Shown here one piece after another: positions 27,462 through 35,486 of a stretch of 64,000 bases of DNA. The translations under genes were made by a program, and so were the position numbers. Each line of letters opens with the position of its first letter. Position 1 is the first letter of the stretch. This stretch comes from Oceanobacillus timonensis (GTDB lineage: Bacteria > Bacillota > Bacilli > Bacillales > Amphibacillaceae): contig NZ_LT800497.1 of the NCBI RefSeq assembly GCF_900166635.1, forward strand, positions 2,384,378-2,448,377. The letters run 5' to 3'. The notes below the pieces were generated by a model, which saw nothing but the letters and a program-made list of their open reading frames with translations, made no database searches and had not been told where the DNA came from.

Positions 27462-27497
27462 ATTCAGAGGGAATTTCCTCATATTCCTTCTGAATAT
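27462..27497 (+). terminator. Possible terminator after qcrC (first hairpin)
   Basis: A 13-bp stem with one G-U pair (27462-27474 with 27483-27495). The T tract is weak; a second hairpin follows. Confidence 0.4.
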
Positions 27498-27517
27498 TTG
27501 TTACACTGTGATAAACA

Positions 27518-27556
27518 GAAGCACCTTTGACCATAATAAGGCAAAGGTGCTTTCTT
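27518..27556 (+). terminator. Terminator after qcrC (second hairpin)
   Basis: GCACCTTTG/CAAAGGTGC stem (27521-27529 with 27542-27550), then TTTCTT. Confidence 0.7.
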
Positions 27557-27597
27557 CTATTGGTAACTATTAAGAAAGAAGGAGAAATCGAATAGAG

Positions 27598-28176
27598 ATG
27601 TTATCCTACATATTATTAGATAAAAAATTTTTGATACTGCTTTTCATTATCAATTTTTTAGGCACCATTTATGGTTATTATTGGTATGGATGGCAGCTGG
27701 AGATAACTCCAGCGATATTTATTCCGTTTGTGCCGGACAGCCCGACAGCGAGTTTATTTTTTACTATTTTTTTATTATTTTTCATTTTTGGTAAGAACAT
27801 TCCATATATTGAAGCATTAGCGATTGTTTCTTTATTTAAATATGGCATCTGGGCTGTTGTGATGAACTTATTATCATTAATAATAGGCGGGGATATCGGT
27901 CCGGCAGGCTATATGCTGATTGCATCGCATTTTGGAATGGCTGTACAAGGGTTACTCTATGCCCCGTTTTATAAAATAAAATTACGACATTTAACTGTCG
28001 CAGCAATCGTTGTACTGCACAACGATATTATTGACTATGTTTTCGGTCAAATGCCTATTTATTCTGATTTAACAACGTATATGAATGAAATTGGTTATTT
28101 TACATTTTGGTTAAGTATTGTTTCCATTCTCCTGGCTTATTACTTAACGATTCATCGAAAAAAAGCTGCCGAGTAA
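27598..28176 (+). CDS. ypjA: YpjA family membrane protein (DUF1405)
   Basis: A 192-residue integral membrane protein with about six hydrophobic segments. Conserved features include YYWYGWQ near residue 27, FIPFVPDSPTASLFF near residue 45 and a His-rich loop (ASHFGMAVQG) typical of the DUF1405/YpjA family. The position after qcrC matches B. subtilis. GAAGGAGA precedes the ATG. Function unknown; the link to respiration is positional only. Confidence 0.85.
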   Translation: MLSYILLDKKFLILLFIINFLGTIYGYYWYGWQLEITPAIFIPFVPDSPTASLFFTIFLLFFIFGKNIPYIEALAIVSLFKYGIWAVVMNLLSLIIGGDIGPAGYMLIASHFGMAVQGLLYAPFYKIKLRHLTVAAIVVLHNDIIDYVFGQMPIYSDLTTYMNEIGYFTFWLSIVSILLAYYLTIHRKKAAE

Positions 28177-28320
28177 AAGAACGCGTTTTTATTGCACAAA
28201 CAAAATATAACCGTTTCTGAATAAGATAATATTACGTAAGACTAGTACTGTGCAGCTAATCGTTTCTTCGCAAACAATGCAAACATTTTATATTTTCTTA
28301 CTAATCAAGGCGTCTGACCG

Positions 28321-28349
28321 TCATACCCGTTCACCTCTCATCATAAACT
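28321..28349 (+). promoter_or_regulatory. Sigma-E-like promoter candidate for the YpjB-like gene
   Basis: TCATACC at 28321-28327, a 14-base spacer and CATAAACT at 28342-28349 (one base off the sigma-E -10), 36 bases before the ATG. Confidence 0.35.
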
Positions 28350-28384
28350 AAGAGTAGATATTAAAAAGATCAGAGGTGATCTCT

Positions 28385-28639
28385 ATGGGTGGGAAACTGC
28401 TTCGTGTGATGACAATCGGTATCATAGGGATGTTTTGCCATGTAAAAGCTGTCCATGCTGCCTCTATTCCTTCATCAGATATTCATTATAACAGTTTGGC
28501 ACCGTCTCCATTTATTTTAGGTGTAATGATTGTAGGCGGTTGCATTATTATTACATTATCCTATGTAAGTTGGAAAAAATATAAAGGGGAAAAACCAGGG
28601 AATAAGTCGCTTCGTAAAAACGACAAATCAGTTGACTAA
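28385..28639 (+). CDS. Short YpjB-like protein (signal peptide plus C-terminal anchor only)
   Basis: An 84-residue protein with a signal peptide (cleavage likely after VHA, about residue 26), a short linker, and one transmembrane helix near residues 45-65. A SYVSWKKYKGE tail follows that resembles the end of YpjB, a sporulation protein of about 260 residues found between ypjA and ypjC in B. subtilis. The large extracytoplasmic domain is missing. AGAGGTGATC (28370-28379) sets the ATG at 28385. It is intact and has a sporulation-type promoter motif, so it may be a functional mini-form. Assignment is tentative. Confidence 0.5.
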   Translation: MGGKLLRVMTIGIIGMFCHVKAVHAASIPSSDIHYNSLAPSPFILGVMIVGGCIIITLSYVSWKKYKGEKPGNKSLRKNDKSVD

Positions 28640-28660
28640 AATGAAAATACTGACTAAAAT
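28632..28660 (+). promoter_or_regulatory. Sigma-A promoter for the yugP-like gene
   Basis: TTGACT at 28632-28637, a 17-base spacer and TAAAAT at 28655-28660. The -35 overlaps the stop codon of the preceding gene. Confidence 0.6.
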
Positions 28661-28694
28661 TGACCTTAAGATACAGTAATGGGGGAATTAAAAC

Positions 28695-29369
28695 ATGGGT
28701 GCTTATTTAATTTATTTTTTATTACTAATGATTATTCCAATGCTTGCATCAAGTAAAGTCAAAAGCACATATACCAAATATTCTAAAAAACCGACTTCAT
28801 CCGGTATGACTGGTGCAGATGTTGCCAGAAAAATACTGGATGATAACGGTTTGCATGATGTACAGATCGGTATGGTAAAAGGGGAATTAACAGACCATTA
28901 TGATCCCCGTAAAAAACAAGTAAACCTTTCTGAAAATAACTATCAGGGCAGGTCAATGGCTTCATCTGCAGTAGCAGCACATGAAGTGGGACATGCGATA
29001 CAAGATCAGGAAGAATATGCATTTTTACGCTTTAGAAGCGCTTTAGCTCCAGCAGCAAGTTCTGGTTCCAACCTCTCGATGATTTTAATTATTGCAGGAA
29101 TGCTCTTGGGGACAATGAATTTAATGTTAGTGGGAATTATTTTCTTCGCCGTTGCAGTACTATTTCAACTCGTCACATTGCCGGTGGAATTCGATGCTTC
29201 CAACAGGGCGATGACCCAGCTAGTTTCTGCAGGCATTATCCGTAATAATGAAGAACGGGAGACCAAAAAAGTATTAAATGCTGCCGCATTGACTTACGTT
29301 GCAGCTGCATTAGTTGCCGTAGCCGAATTGATGCGTTTTATTCTTATCTTTGCAGCAAACAGAGAATAG
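28695..29369 (+). CDS. Membrane zinc metallopeptidase, YugP family
   Basis: A 224-residue membrane protease with an N-terminal anchor (residues 3-18), the zinc motif HEVGH (AAHEVGHAIQ, near residue 98) and two further helices near residues 120-155 and 195-220. Length and motif context (PVEFDASNRA downstream, carrying the third ligand) match B. subtilis YugP. Gram-positive synteny does not place yugP here in B. subtilis, so this locus has been rearranged. GGGGGA lies before the ATG and a strong terminator follows. Confidence 0.88.
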   Translation: MGAYLIYFLLLMIIPMLASSKVKSTYTKYSKKPTSSGMTGADVARKILDDNGLHDVQIGMVKGELTDHYDPRKKQVNLSENNYQGRSMASSAVAAHEVGHAIQDQEEYAFLRFRSALAPAASSGSNLSMILIIAGMLLGTMNLMLVGIIFFAVAVLFQLVTLPVEFDASNRAMTQLVSAGIIRNNEERETKKVLNAAALTYVAAALVAVAELMRFILIFAANRE

Positions 29370-29376
29370 TAAGCAT

Positions 29377-29410
29377 AAAAAAGATGATTCCAAAATGAAT
29401 CATCTTTTTT
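29377..29410 (+). terminator. Terminator after the yugP-like gene
   Basis: A perfect 14-bp stem (29377-29390 with 29397-29410) whose right arm ends in six Ts. Confidence 0.9.
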
Positions 29411-29562
29411 AGTGGCAGCATTCACCTGTAAGAGCATACAAAAAGACCAGCTCAAAACATAACAGCATGGATCGTTACTATCGAGAACAGCTTTCACGCA
29501 TAGAAAGGAATGATTGCTGAATGATCGATCTTTTATTTGTTCACTTTACCTTCTCATCATTG

Positions 29563-29608
29563 AAAAAGGCCAATCACCACATATTGTTCTGGGTGATTGG
29601 CCCTTTTG
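29563..29608. terminator. Bidirectional terminator
   Basis: GGCCAATCACC/GGTGATTGGCC stem (29568-29578 with 29592-29602), with As before and Ts after. It ends the leftward gene at 29609 and could also stop rightward transcription. Confidence 0.85.
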
Positions 29609-29974
29609 TTATTTAATAATCGTATTGACGCGGATAAACTCCGGTTTTGCTCCCATCACTAACAGAAATACTTGTGAATAGGAGATACGGTCCAGTTGAC
29701 GAAGAATAGATAACAACTTCTCAATATCCTTGCGTTCTCTTAACGACTTCACTTCACGCTGATAAAGTTGTAAAACAGAATCACGAATAAAAGGAGGATT
29801 GACTGTTCCTTCTTCTCCTGTTACTAACAAATCTCCTAAATATTTATAAGGAATTTGCAACTGTCTGGTCAAGCTCACCACATGCTGTAAATGCTCATAT
29901 AATGCTTTATCATTATATTGAAGCTCTTCGAATTCTTCTTTTATTTGATACAAGTTATTCAGATTTACAAACAT
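29609..29974 (-). CDS. Unknown 121-residue protein coupled to the thioesterase
   Basis: I do not recognise this protein. It is soluble, predicted mostly helical, with a basic middle (REVKSLRERKDIEKLL) and no catalytic motif, signal peptide or membrane span. The start at 29974 is supported by AGAGGAG just upstream on the minus strand. The start lies 20 bases inside the end of the thioesterase gene, so the two are almost surely co-transcribed and translationally coupled. The longer reading from 30010 is less likely. Confidence 0.75.
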   Translation of the reverse strand: MFVNLNNLYQIKEEFEELQYNDKALYEHLQHVVSLTRQLQIPYKYLGDLLVTGEEGTVNPPFIRDSVLQLYQREVKSLRERKDIEKLLSILRQLDRISYSQVFLLVMGAKPEFIRVNTIIK

Positions 29975-30503
29975 GGATATCTCCTCTTTCCCATGGTTTT
30001 TCCAAACCAATGATTTGCGTCAGTTCTTTACTGTGTTCTCTTCTTTTACGACGCATTGCTGCCCGTTTTTCACCTGATTCAAACAAGAATTTTTCTTCCG
30101 CTGATTCTGGAGCAATACTTGGTACCTTAATTGCTTTTTTGTCCTGATCCAGGGCTACAAAAGTAAGAAAAGCAGTTGCAGCAATTTTTCTTTCTCCTGT
30201 CATCATATCTTCCGCAATAACTTTACAAAAAATTTCCATTGACGTATTGCCAGTATAGGAAACAAATGATTCAACACATACGGAGTCGGACTGTGTAATC
30301 GGATGAAGAAAATCAATCGAATCCGTAGATGCTGTGACACATTCCTTTACTCTAGCGTGTCTTCTTGCAGATAAAGTGGCGTTATTATCTAATTTTTTCA
30401 TCAATACACCTCCAAAGAGGGTATTGTAATTATTTAAATCATTCACTAGTACTTGATCTGTACTAACGACTCTGCTTTCATTTGGATGTTTATAACTAGT
30501 CAT
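29955..30503 (-). CDS. Acyl-CoA thioesterase, hotdog fold (YkhA-like)
   Basis: A 182-residue hotdog-fold thioesterase that hydrolyses acyl-CoA to free CoA and fatty acid. It shows the N-terminal NDLNNYNTLFGGVLMKKLD-type active-site segment (conserved N and D), the helix following it, and TASTDSIDFLHPI near residue 57. The Arg/Lys-rich tail after residue 145 (AAMRRKRREH) is also seen in YkhA homologues. AAAGGAACG lies upstream on the minus strand. It is followed by the unknown gene at 29609 with a 20-base overlap. Confidence 0.9.
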   Translation of the reverse strand: MTSYKHPNESRVVSTDQVLVNDLNNYNTLFGGVLMKKLDNNATLSARRHARVKECVTASTDSIDFLHPITQSDSVCVESFVSYTGNTSMEIFCKVIAEDMMTGERKIAATAFLTFVALDQDKKAIKVPSIAPESAEEKFLFESGEKRAAMRRKRREHSKELTQIIGLEKPWERGDIHVCKSE

Positions 30504-30642
30504 GTTGCTTACGTTCCTTTCTTCAATAAGATAACTTTATTTTGTCTCTATTTCTTATTCTAAAACGTAACTGTTCATAATAAAAATAGTTATTATTCAT
30601 CCGACCTATAGACCAAATCTATGAAAACGCCACAATTAATTA

Positions 30643-31536
30643 TTATTTTTTACGTTGGAACATCAATTGCTCTTGTATATATTTCAACCATTCTTTTGTT
30701 ACAAAAGAAGTATAGCTACTTTTCTTCCAAATAATTGCTAACTGCCAGGAAATCGAAGGCGTATCAATTTCAATACCAACAACATCTTCTTTTAGCATGT
30801 CGATAATACTTTCCGGGAGAATGCTCACTCCAAGACTGGAGACAATCATCTGTTCAATAAAATACCATTGAGAACTTTCCGCAATTACTTTGGGAACAAA
30901 TCCAGCAGTCTTACATGCCTCTATGATACGATCGTTTAAGACAAAATCTTCACTGAATAGAATAAAATCATCATCTCTCAATTCGATAAGTTCTATTTTG
31001 TCTCTTTCAGCAAATTTGTGTGACCGAGGAACCACCAGCTTCAATTGCTCCTCAAGCCAAAAGAATTGATGAAATGCTTCCGTGTCTGTCGGCAGCACTG
31101 TAACTCCGACATCGAGCTCCTCATTTTCAATACTTTCTTCAATTTTTTTACTGCCGCTCTCTAATAATTCAAAGCTGATATCCGGATAATTCTCGTGAAA
31201 TTTTCCAAGCATCTGTGTGAACAGCCTGACATCCATAATCGTAGGTAATCCTATTTTTATATGACCTTTCCTGATTCCCAGTAAATTATCCATTTCAGTG
31301 GGCAGGTTTTCGTATAATCGAACAATTTCTTTGGCCTGATGTAAAAATGCTTCCCCTGCATCCGTAAGAACCATTTTGCGTTTGTGACGATCAAATAATT
31401 CCACTTCTAACTCTGCTTCTAAATCCCGCAAGAGCTTACTAATCGTAGGCTGTGAAATAAATAAATTTTCAGCTGCTTTTGTCATACTGCCCGTTTTCAC
31501 GATTTCTATAAAATAAATCATATGTTTAATCTCCAT
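30643..31536 (-). CDS. LysR family transcriptional regulator
   Basis: 297 residues: an N-terminal winged helix-turn-helix (SMTKAAENLFISQPTISKLLRDLEAEL region, residues 17-43) and a C-terminal periplasmic-binding-like effector domain from about residue 90. The sequence resembles the YwbI/CidR branch, but I cannot assign the ligand. AAGGAG lies before the ATG. No divergent gene starts next to it: the next gene upstream (YitT type) runs in the same direction and ends in a terminator. The target is therefore not obvious from context. Confidence 0.9.
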   Translation of the reverse strand: MEIKHMIYFIEIVKTGSMTKAAENLFISQPTISKLLRDLEAELEVELFDRHKRKMVLTDAGEAFLHQAKEIVRLYENLPTEMDNLLGIRKGHIKIGLPTIMDVRLFTQMLGKFHENYPDISFELLESGSKKIEESIENEELDVGVTVLPTDTEAFHQFFWLEEQLKLVVPRSHKFAERDKIELIELRDDDFILFSEDFVLNDRIIEACKTAGFVPKVIAESSQWYFIEQMIVSSLGVSILPESIIDMLKEDVVGIEIDTPSISWQLAIIWKKSSYTSFVTKEWLKYIQEQLMFQRKK

Positions 31537-31579
31537 GGTCTTTCTCCTTTTTAATAAAATTCATGATTTTTCGTTTGTG

Positions 31580-31608
31580 AAAAAGCCCGGAAACGCTCCG
31601 GGCTCTTT
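31580..31608 (-). terminator. Terminator after the YitT-family gene
   Basis: AGCCCGGA/TCCGGGCT stem (31584-31591 with 31597-31604). Five As on the left become the U tract of the leftward transcript. Confidence 0.85.
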
Positions 31609-31615
31609 TACAACA

Positions 31616-32482
31616 TTATTCATTTAACGGCCTTTTATTTTCATCCAGTGTAAAACCTTCTCCCATCACCTCATGAACGGTTGTTACAGAGACAAAGGCG
31701 AAAGGGTCTGTCTGGGTAATGATACTTTTCATTCGTGGAACTTCATTCCGGGCTACGACACAATATAATACATTTCTTTTTTCTTTGGAAAAACTTCCTT
31801 CTCCGTTTAAAACCGTTACACCCCGGTCCATTTTTTTCATAATCTGATTAGCAATTTCTTCACTCTGGTCAGAAATGACAAAGGCTCCCTTGGCAGCATA
31901 GGCACCTTCCTGAATAAAATCAATTACTTTTGCGCCAATAAATACAGCGACAAGGGTATACATTCCTTCAGACAGTTCAAGGAATGTCAGGATGGAAGTA
32001 ACAATAACAAGAAAATCAAATGCAAACATCGCTCTTCCAATACTCCAGGAAGTATATTTGTTAATAATGCGGGCGATAATGTCAACGCCGCCGGTTGTTC
32101 CGCCAAAGCGGAAGATAATTCCTAATCCAACACCGATAAATACACCTGCAAATAATGCAACAAGTGTCATATCATTCTCTAAACCAATTGGAATTTGATA
32201 AATTTGAAAAATCCAGAGAAATAAAGAAACGGAAAAAGTGCCAACTAGTGTATAAATAAATGCATTCCTTCCGAGTATTTTCCATCCGATCAAAAATACC
32301 GGAATATTAAGGATAAGATTGGTTATAGCAGGATCTATATGCCATAAAAAATAAAATAAAAGGGTAATCCCGGTAAAACCGCCTTCGCCAAGGTTATGCT
32401 GCATGTTAAAATGAACAAGACCAAAAGAAAATATAGCAGCTCCCACTAATATAAATATGATGTTCTTTACCCGAATACGCAA
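31616..32482 (-). CDS. ypjC: YitT family membrane protein with DUF2179 domain (YpjC-like)
   Basis: A 288-residue protein with five or six membrane segments over the first 190 residues (GLGIIFRFGGTTGGVDIIARI is the family signature near residue 118) and a cytoplasmic DUF2179 domain (residues about 215-278). Position next to ypjD and length match B. subtilis YpjC. It is divergent from the ypjD operon. Start at 32482 behind GGGGG on the minus strand. Transport function is presumed but unknown. Confidence 0.82.
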   Translation of the reverse strand: MRIRVKNIIFILVGAAIFSFGLVHFNMQHNLGEGGFTGITLLFYFLWHIDPAITNLILNIPVFLIGWKILGRNAFIYTLVGTFSVSLFLWIFQIYQIPIGLENDMTLVALFAGVFIGVGLGIIFRFGGTTGGVDIIARIINKYTSWSIGRAMFAFDFLVIVTSILTFLELSEGMYTLVAVFIGAKVIDFIQEGAYAAKGAFVISDQSEEIANQIMKKMDRGVTVLNGEGSFSKEKRNVLYCVVARNEVPRMKSIITQTDPFAFVSVTTVHEVMGEGFTLDENKRPLNE

Positions 32483-32615
32483 TGAATCAATCCCCCTATT
32501 TCGTTGTGGTATGCTGTGTTTAAGATTATAATCATATTTTAATAACGCAAATTTCGACGGAATCTATTATAGACAATTTCCATCACAATGACAATCCGCA
32601 TACTGTACCAATTAG

Positions 32616-32644
32616 TTGTCAAAATCCTTGCTTTTAGCTAACAT
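32616..32644 (+). promoter_or_regulatory. Sigma-A promoter for the ypjD-dapB operon
   Basis: TTGTCA at 32616-32621, a 17-base spacer and TAACAT at 32639-32644, 45 bases before the ypjD start. Confidence 0.6.
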
Positions 32645-32688
32645 TAGAGAAGAGAAAAAGTATATTGTTAGAAAACGAGGTGTCGATA

Positions 32689-33042
32689 ATGGAGAATTCC
32701 CGTCTTACCTTAGAAGATGTCCAAAAACGGGTGGACGCATACATATCCCAATTCCAAGAAGGGTACTTTTCGCCGCTTTCTTTAATGGCAAGACTATCTG
32801 AGGAAACAGGAGAATTAGCGCGCGAAGTGAATCATTATCATGGAGAAAAACCAAAGAAAAAGACAGAAGAAGAAAATACAGTCGAAGAAGAAGTAGGTGA
32901 TATGATTTTTGTATTAGCCTGTTTAGCAAATTCACTGGATTTTGATCTGTCGGATTCCTTTGAGCAAACAATGCAAAAATTTGAAACAAGAGATAAAAAT
33001 CGCTGGACTAAAAAAGAGGAGGAAGAAAACCATGGCAATTAA
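32689..33042 (+). CDS. ypjD: MazG-like nucleotide pyrophosphohydrolase YpjD
   Basis: A 117-residue all-helical protein of the MazG/dUTPase superfamily. The metal-binding pattern is visible as EETGELAREV (near residue 37) and EEEVGDMIFVLACLAN (near residue 66). It probably hydrolyses non-canonical nucleoside triphosphates; the substrate is not known. The ATG at 32689 follows GAGGTG at 6 bases. Its last 11 bases overlap the dapB start. Confidence 0.9.
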   Translation: MENSRLTLEDVQKRVDAYISQFQEGYFSPLSLMARLSEETGELAREVNHYHGEKPKKKTEEENTVEEEVGDMIFVLACLANSLDFDLSDSFEQTMQKFETRDKNRWTKKEEEENHGN

Positions 33043-33829
33043 AATTATTGTAGCAGGACCAAGAGGAAGAATGGGGAAAGAAGCCGTTCATATGATTCAC
33101 GATACAGAGGATTTTGAATTAATAGCTTGTTTGGACCATAAAAATGAAGGAATGAACCTGAAAGATTTAGAAGGCTTTCAGGATGATTTGACTATTCCGG
33201 TCTATACAGATATCGAAAAGTGCTTTTCCGAACAGCAGGCCGATGTATTTGTTGATTTAACGGTACCTGAAGTAGCTTATAAACATACAAAAGCAGCATT
33301 GAATCACCAAATTCGCCCGGTTATAGGAACAACCGGCTATACCGAAGCGCAGTTAGAAGAATTAAAACAGCTGGCAAAAGAAAAACAAACCGGCTGTATT
33401 ATAGCGCCAAACTTTGCAGTCGGTGCGGTCTTAATGATGAAATTCGCAAAAATGGCAGCTGCCTATTTCCCCGATGTAGAAATTATTGAAAAGCACCATG
33501 ATCAAAAACTGGATGCCCCATCCGGCACGGCAAAGAAAACGGCAGAGCTTATTCAGGAAGCAAGAAATCCAAAAAAACAGGGACACCCTGATGAGGAAGA
33601 AACCATTCCAGGAGTGCGCGGCGGAGATTTTGATGGCATGCGTATTCACAGTATGCGTCTTCCCGGTCTGGTAGCGCATCAGGAAATTGTTTTCGGCGGT
33701 GCTGGCCAAACCTTAACGATACAGCATGATTCTATGAATCGGGCATCATTTATGGATGGTGTAAAAGAGTGCGTTTATCAGGTAATGGATCTGGATGAGC
33801 TCATTTATGGTCTAGAGAATATTTTATAG
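33032..33829 (+). CDS. dapB: 4-hydroxy-tetrahydrodipicolinate reductase
   Basis: NAD(P)H-dependent reductase of the lysine/diaminopimelate pathway, supplying peptidoglycan and spore dipicolinate precursors. 265 residues with the nucleotide loop [10 protein letters not shown] (residues 9-18) and the active-site motif [15 protein letters not shown] (near residue 153). The ATG at 33032 follows AGAGGAGGAA. Second gene of the ypjD operon, as in B. subtilis. Confidence 0.97.
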   Translation: MAIKIIVAGPRGRMGKEAVHMIHDTEDFELIACLDHKNEGMNLKDLEGFQDDLTIPVYTDIEKCFSEQQADVFVDLTVPEVAYKHTKAALNHQIRPVIGTTGYTEAQLEELKQLAKEKQTGCIIAPNFAVGAVLMMKFAKMAAAYFPDVEIIEKHHDQKLDAPSGTAKKTAELIQEARNPKKQGHPDEEETIPGVRGGDFDGMRIHSMRLPGLVAHQEIVFGGAGQTLTIQHDSMNRASFMDGVKECVYQVMDLDELIYGLENIL

Positions 33830-33866
33830 AAAATGCCGACATGTAAAGAAAGGGGGGGGAAGATAC

Positions 33867-34268
33867 ATGAATATCGCATTGATAGCACATGACAAGAAAA
33901 AAGATGATATGGTCGGGTTTACAACAGCTTATGCACATATACTAAAGAAACATGATTTATTTGCTACTGGAACAACTGGCAGCAGGATAGAAGAAGCAAC
34001 AAGACTTCCGGTACATCGTTTTAAATCGGGCCCGCTCGGTGGAGATCAACAAATAGGGAGTATGATTGCCCAAAATAAAATGGACATGGTTATTTTCTTC
34101 CGCGACCCGTTAACTGCACAGCCGCATGAGCCTGATATCAGCGCTTTAATGCGGTTATGTGATGTCTATCAAATTCCTTTAGCCACCAATATTGCTGGCG
34201 GAGAAATTTATATGCATGGGTTGAACCGGGGTGATTTTCATTGGAGAGAAATTATAAAAGAAGAGTAA
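33867..34268 (+). CDS. mgsA: Methylglyoxal synthase
   Basis: Converts dihydroxyacetone phosphate to methylglyoxal. 133 residues with ALIAHDKKK at the N-terminus, ATGTTG and [11 protein letters not shown] (phosphate binding), and the [15 protein letters not shown] active-site segment near residue 74. The ribosome-binding site contains a run of eight Gs (33852-33859). The neighbouring bshA makes bacillithiol, a thiol used in methylglyoxal detoxification in related species. Confidence 0.96.
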   Translation: MNIALIAHDKKKDDMVGFTTAYAHILKKHDLFATGTTGSRIEEATRLPVHRFKSGPLGGDQQIGSMIAQNKMDMVIFFRDPLTAQPHEPDISALMRLCDVYQIPLATNIAGGEIYMHGLNRGDFHWREIIKEE

Positions 34269-34346
34269 ATACAGTGTGTGCTACGATACGCTGACTATTA
34301 TTTTGTTTCAAGAGCTGGACACAGCTGGCAGGAAAGAAGGGGAATT

Positions 34347-35483
34347 GTGAAGAAAATAGGAATTACGTGTTACCCGACGATTGGCGGTTCGGGAGTTATC
34401 GCAACAGAATTAGGGAAGAAATTAGCCGAAAAAGGACATGAAATACATTTTATTACTTCCAGTATGCCTTTTCGTTTAGAAAAAGTATATGTCAATGTGT
34501 ACTATCATCAAGTGGAGATAAGCCATTATCCTGTATTTCAATACCCGCCCTATGATTTAGCTTTAGCTGCAAAGATGGCGGAAGTAATCGATCGGGAGAA
34601 ACTGGATATTCTTCATGTACACTATGCCATGCCGCATGCTATTTGCGGTATTTTAGCCAGGGATATGGCAAAACACCCGGTTAAGATTGTCACAACCTTA
34701 CACGGGACAGATATCACTGTTCTGGGTATTGATAATACGTTAAAACCTATTATCCGCCATGGTATCGAACAGTCTGATGCGGTGACTACTGTCTCGGAAA
34801 GTTTACGGAAACAGACCGTCGAGATGGTGGATGTGAATAAAAAAATGAACGTTATTCATAACTTTATCAATGAAAATGAATACTATCCGAAAAATGAGAC
34901 GGAGCTGCGTCATCAATTTCAAATAAAAGAATCCGATAAAATAATGGTGCATATATCCAACTTCCGAAAAGTGAAGCGGGTTCAGGATATCATCGATACA
35001 TTTCAAATAGTGAATGAAAATGTCCCTTCCAAATTGTTATTAATTGGAGATGGCCCGGAATTTGCTGATATGTCGCAGCACGTTCATGATTTAGGATTGG
35101 AATCAGAAATACAGTTTCTTGGAAAACAAAATAATGTCAGTGATATTGTGGCAATGGCGGATGTCATGCTGCTGATGTCTGAAAAAGAGAGCTTCGGGTT
35201 AGTATTATTAGAAGCAATGGCTTGCGGCGTTCCTGGAATCGGCACAGATGTCGGCGGTATTCCAGAAGTGTTAACACATGGTAAAACAGGATTTATCGTG
35301 GAGCTTGGAGATGTTAAAAGCGCTGCTGCATATGCCATCGAATTATTATCGGATTCGAACATGCAAAAGCAATTTTCGGAAGCGGCTTTAGAACATGTGC
35401 GGACGCATTTTTCATCCGAAAAAATTGTCAATCAATATGAAGCATTATATAATCGAGTTCTCGAAGAAGGGGAAAGAGGTTAG
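34347..35483 (+). CDS. bshA: N-acetyl-alpha-D-glucosaminyl L-malate synthase (bacillithiol)
   Basis: Family 4 glycosyltransferase for the first step of bacillithiol synthesis. 378 residues starting MKKIGITCYPTIGGSGV, with HVHYAMPHA (near residue 94) and the UDP-sugar motif ESFGLVLLEAMACGVP near residue 282. The GTG at 34347 is chosen to match the family N-terminus and AGAAGGGGA; an in-frame ATG at 34278 would add 23 unrelated residues. The deacetylase gene bshB1 that normally precedes it in B. subtilis is missing. Confidence 0.95.
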   Translation: MKKIGITCYPTIGGSGVIATELGKKLAEKGHEIHFITSSMPFRLEKVYVNVYYHQVEISHYPVFQYPPYDLALAAKMAEVIDREKLDILHVHYAMPHAICGILARDMAKHPVKIVTTLHGTDITVLGIDNTLKPIIRHGIEQSDAVTTVSESLRKQTVEMVDVNKKMNVIHNFINENEYYPKNETELRHQFQIKESDKIMVHISNFRKVKRVQDIIDTFQIVNENVPSKLLLIGDGPEFADMSQHVHDLGLESEIQFLGKQNNVSDIVAMADVMLLMSEKESFGLVLLEAMACGVPGIGTDVGGIPEVLTHGKTGFIVELGDVKSAAAYAIELLSDSNMQKQFSEAALEHVRTHFSSEKIVNQYEALYNRVLEEGERG

Positions 35484-35486
35484 CAA

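Noticed and set aside
34278..34346. Remnant of bshB1 upstream of bshA
   Set aside because: The 23 codons in frame before the bshA start show no recognisable deacetylase sequence and are better explained as a non-coding spacer.
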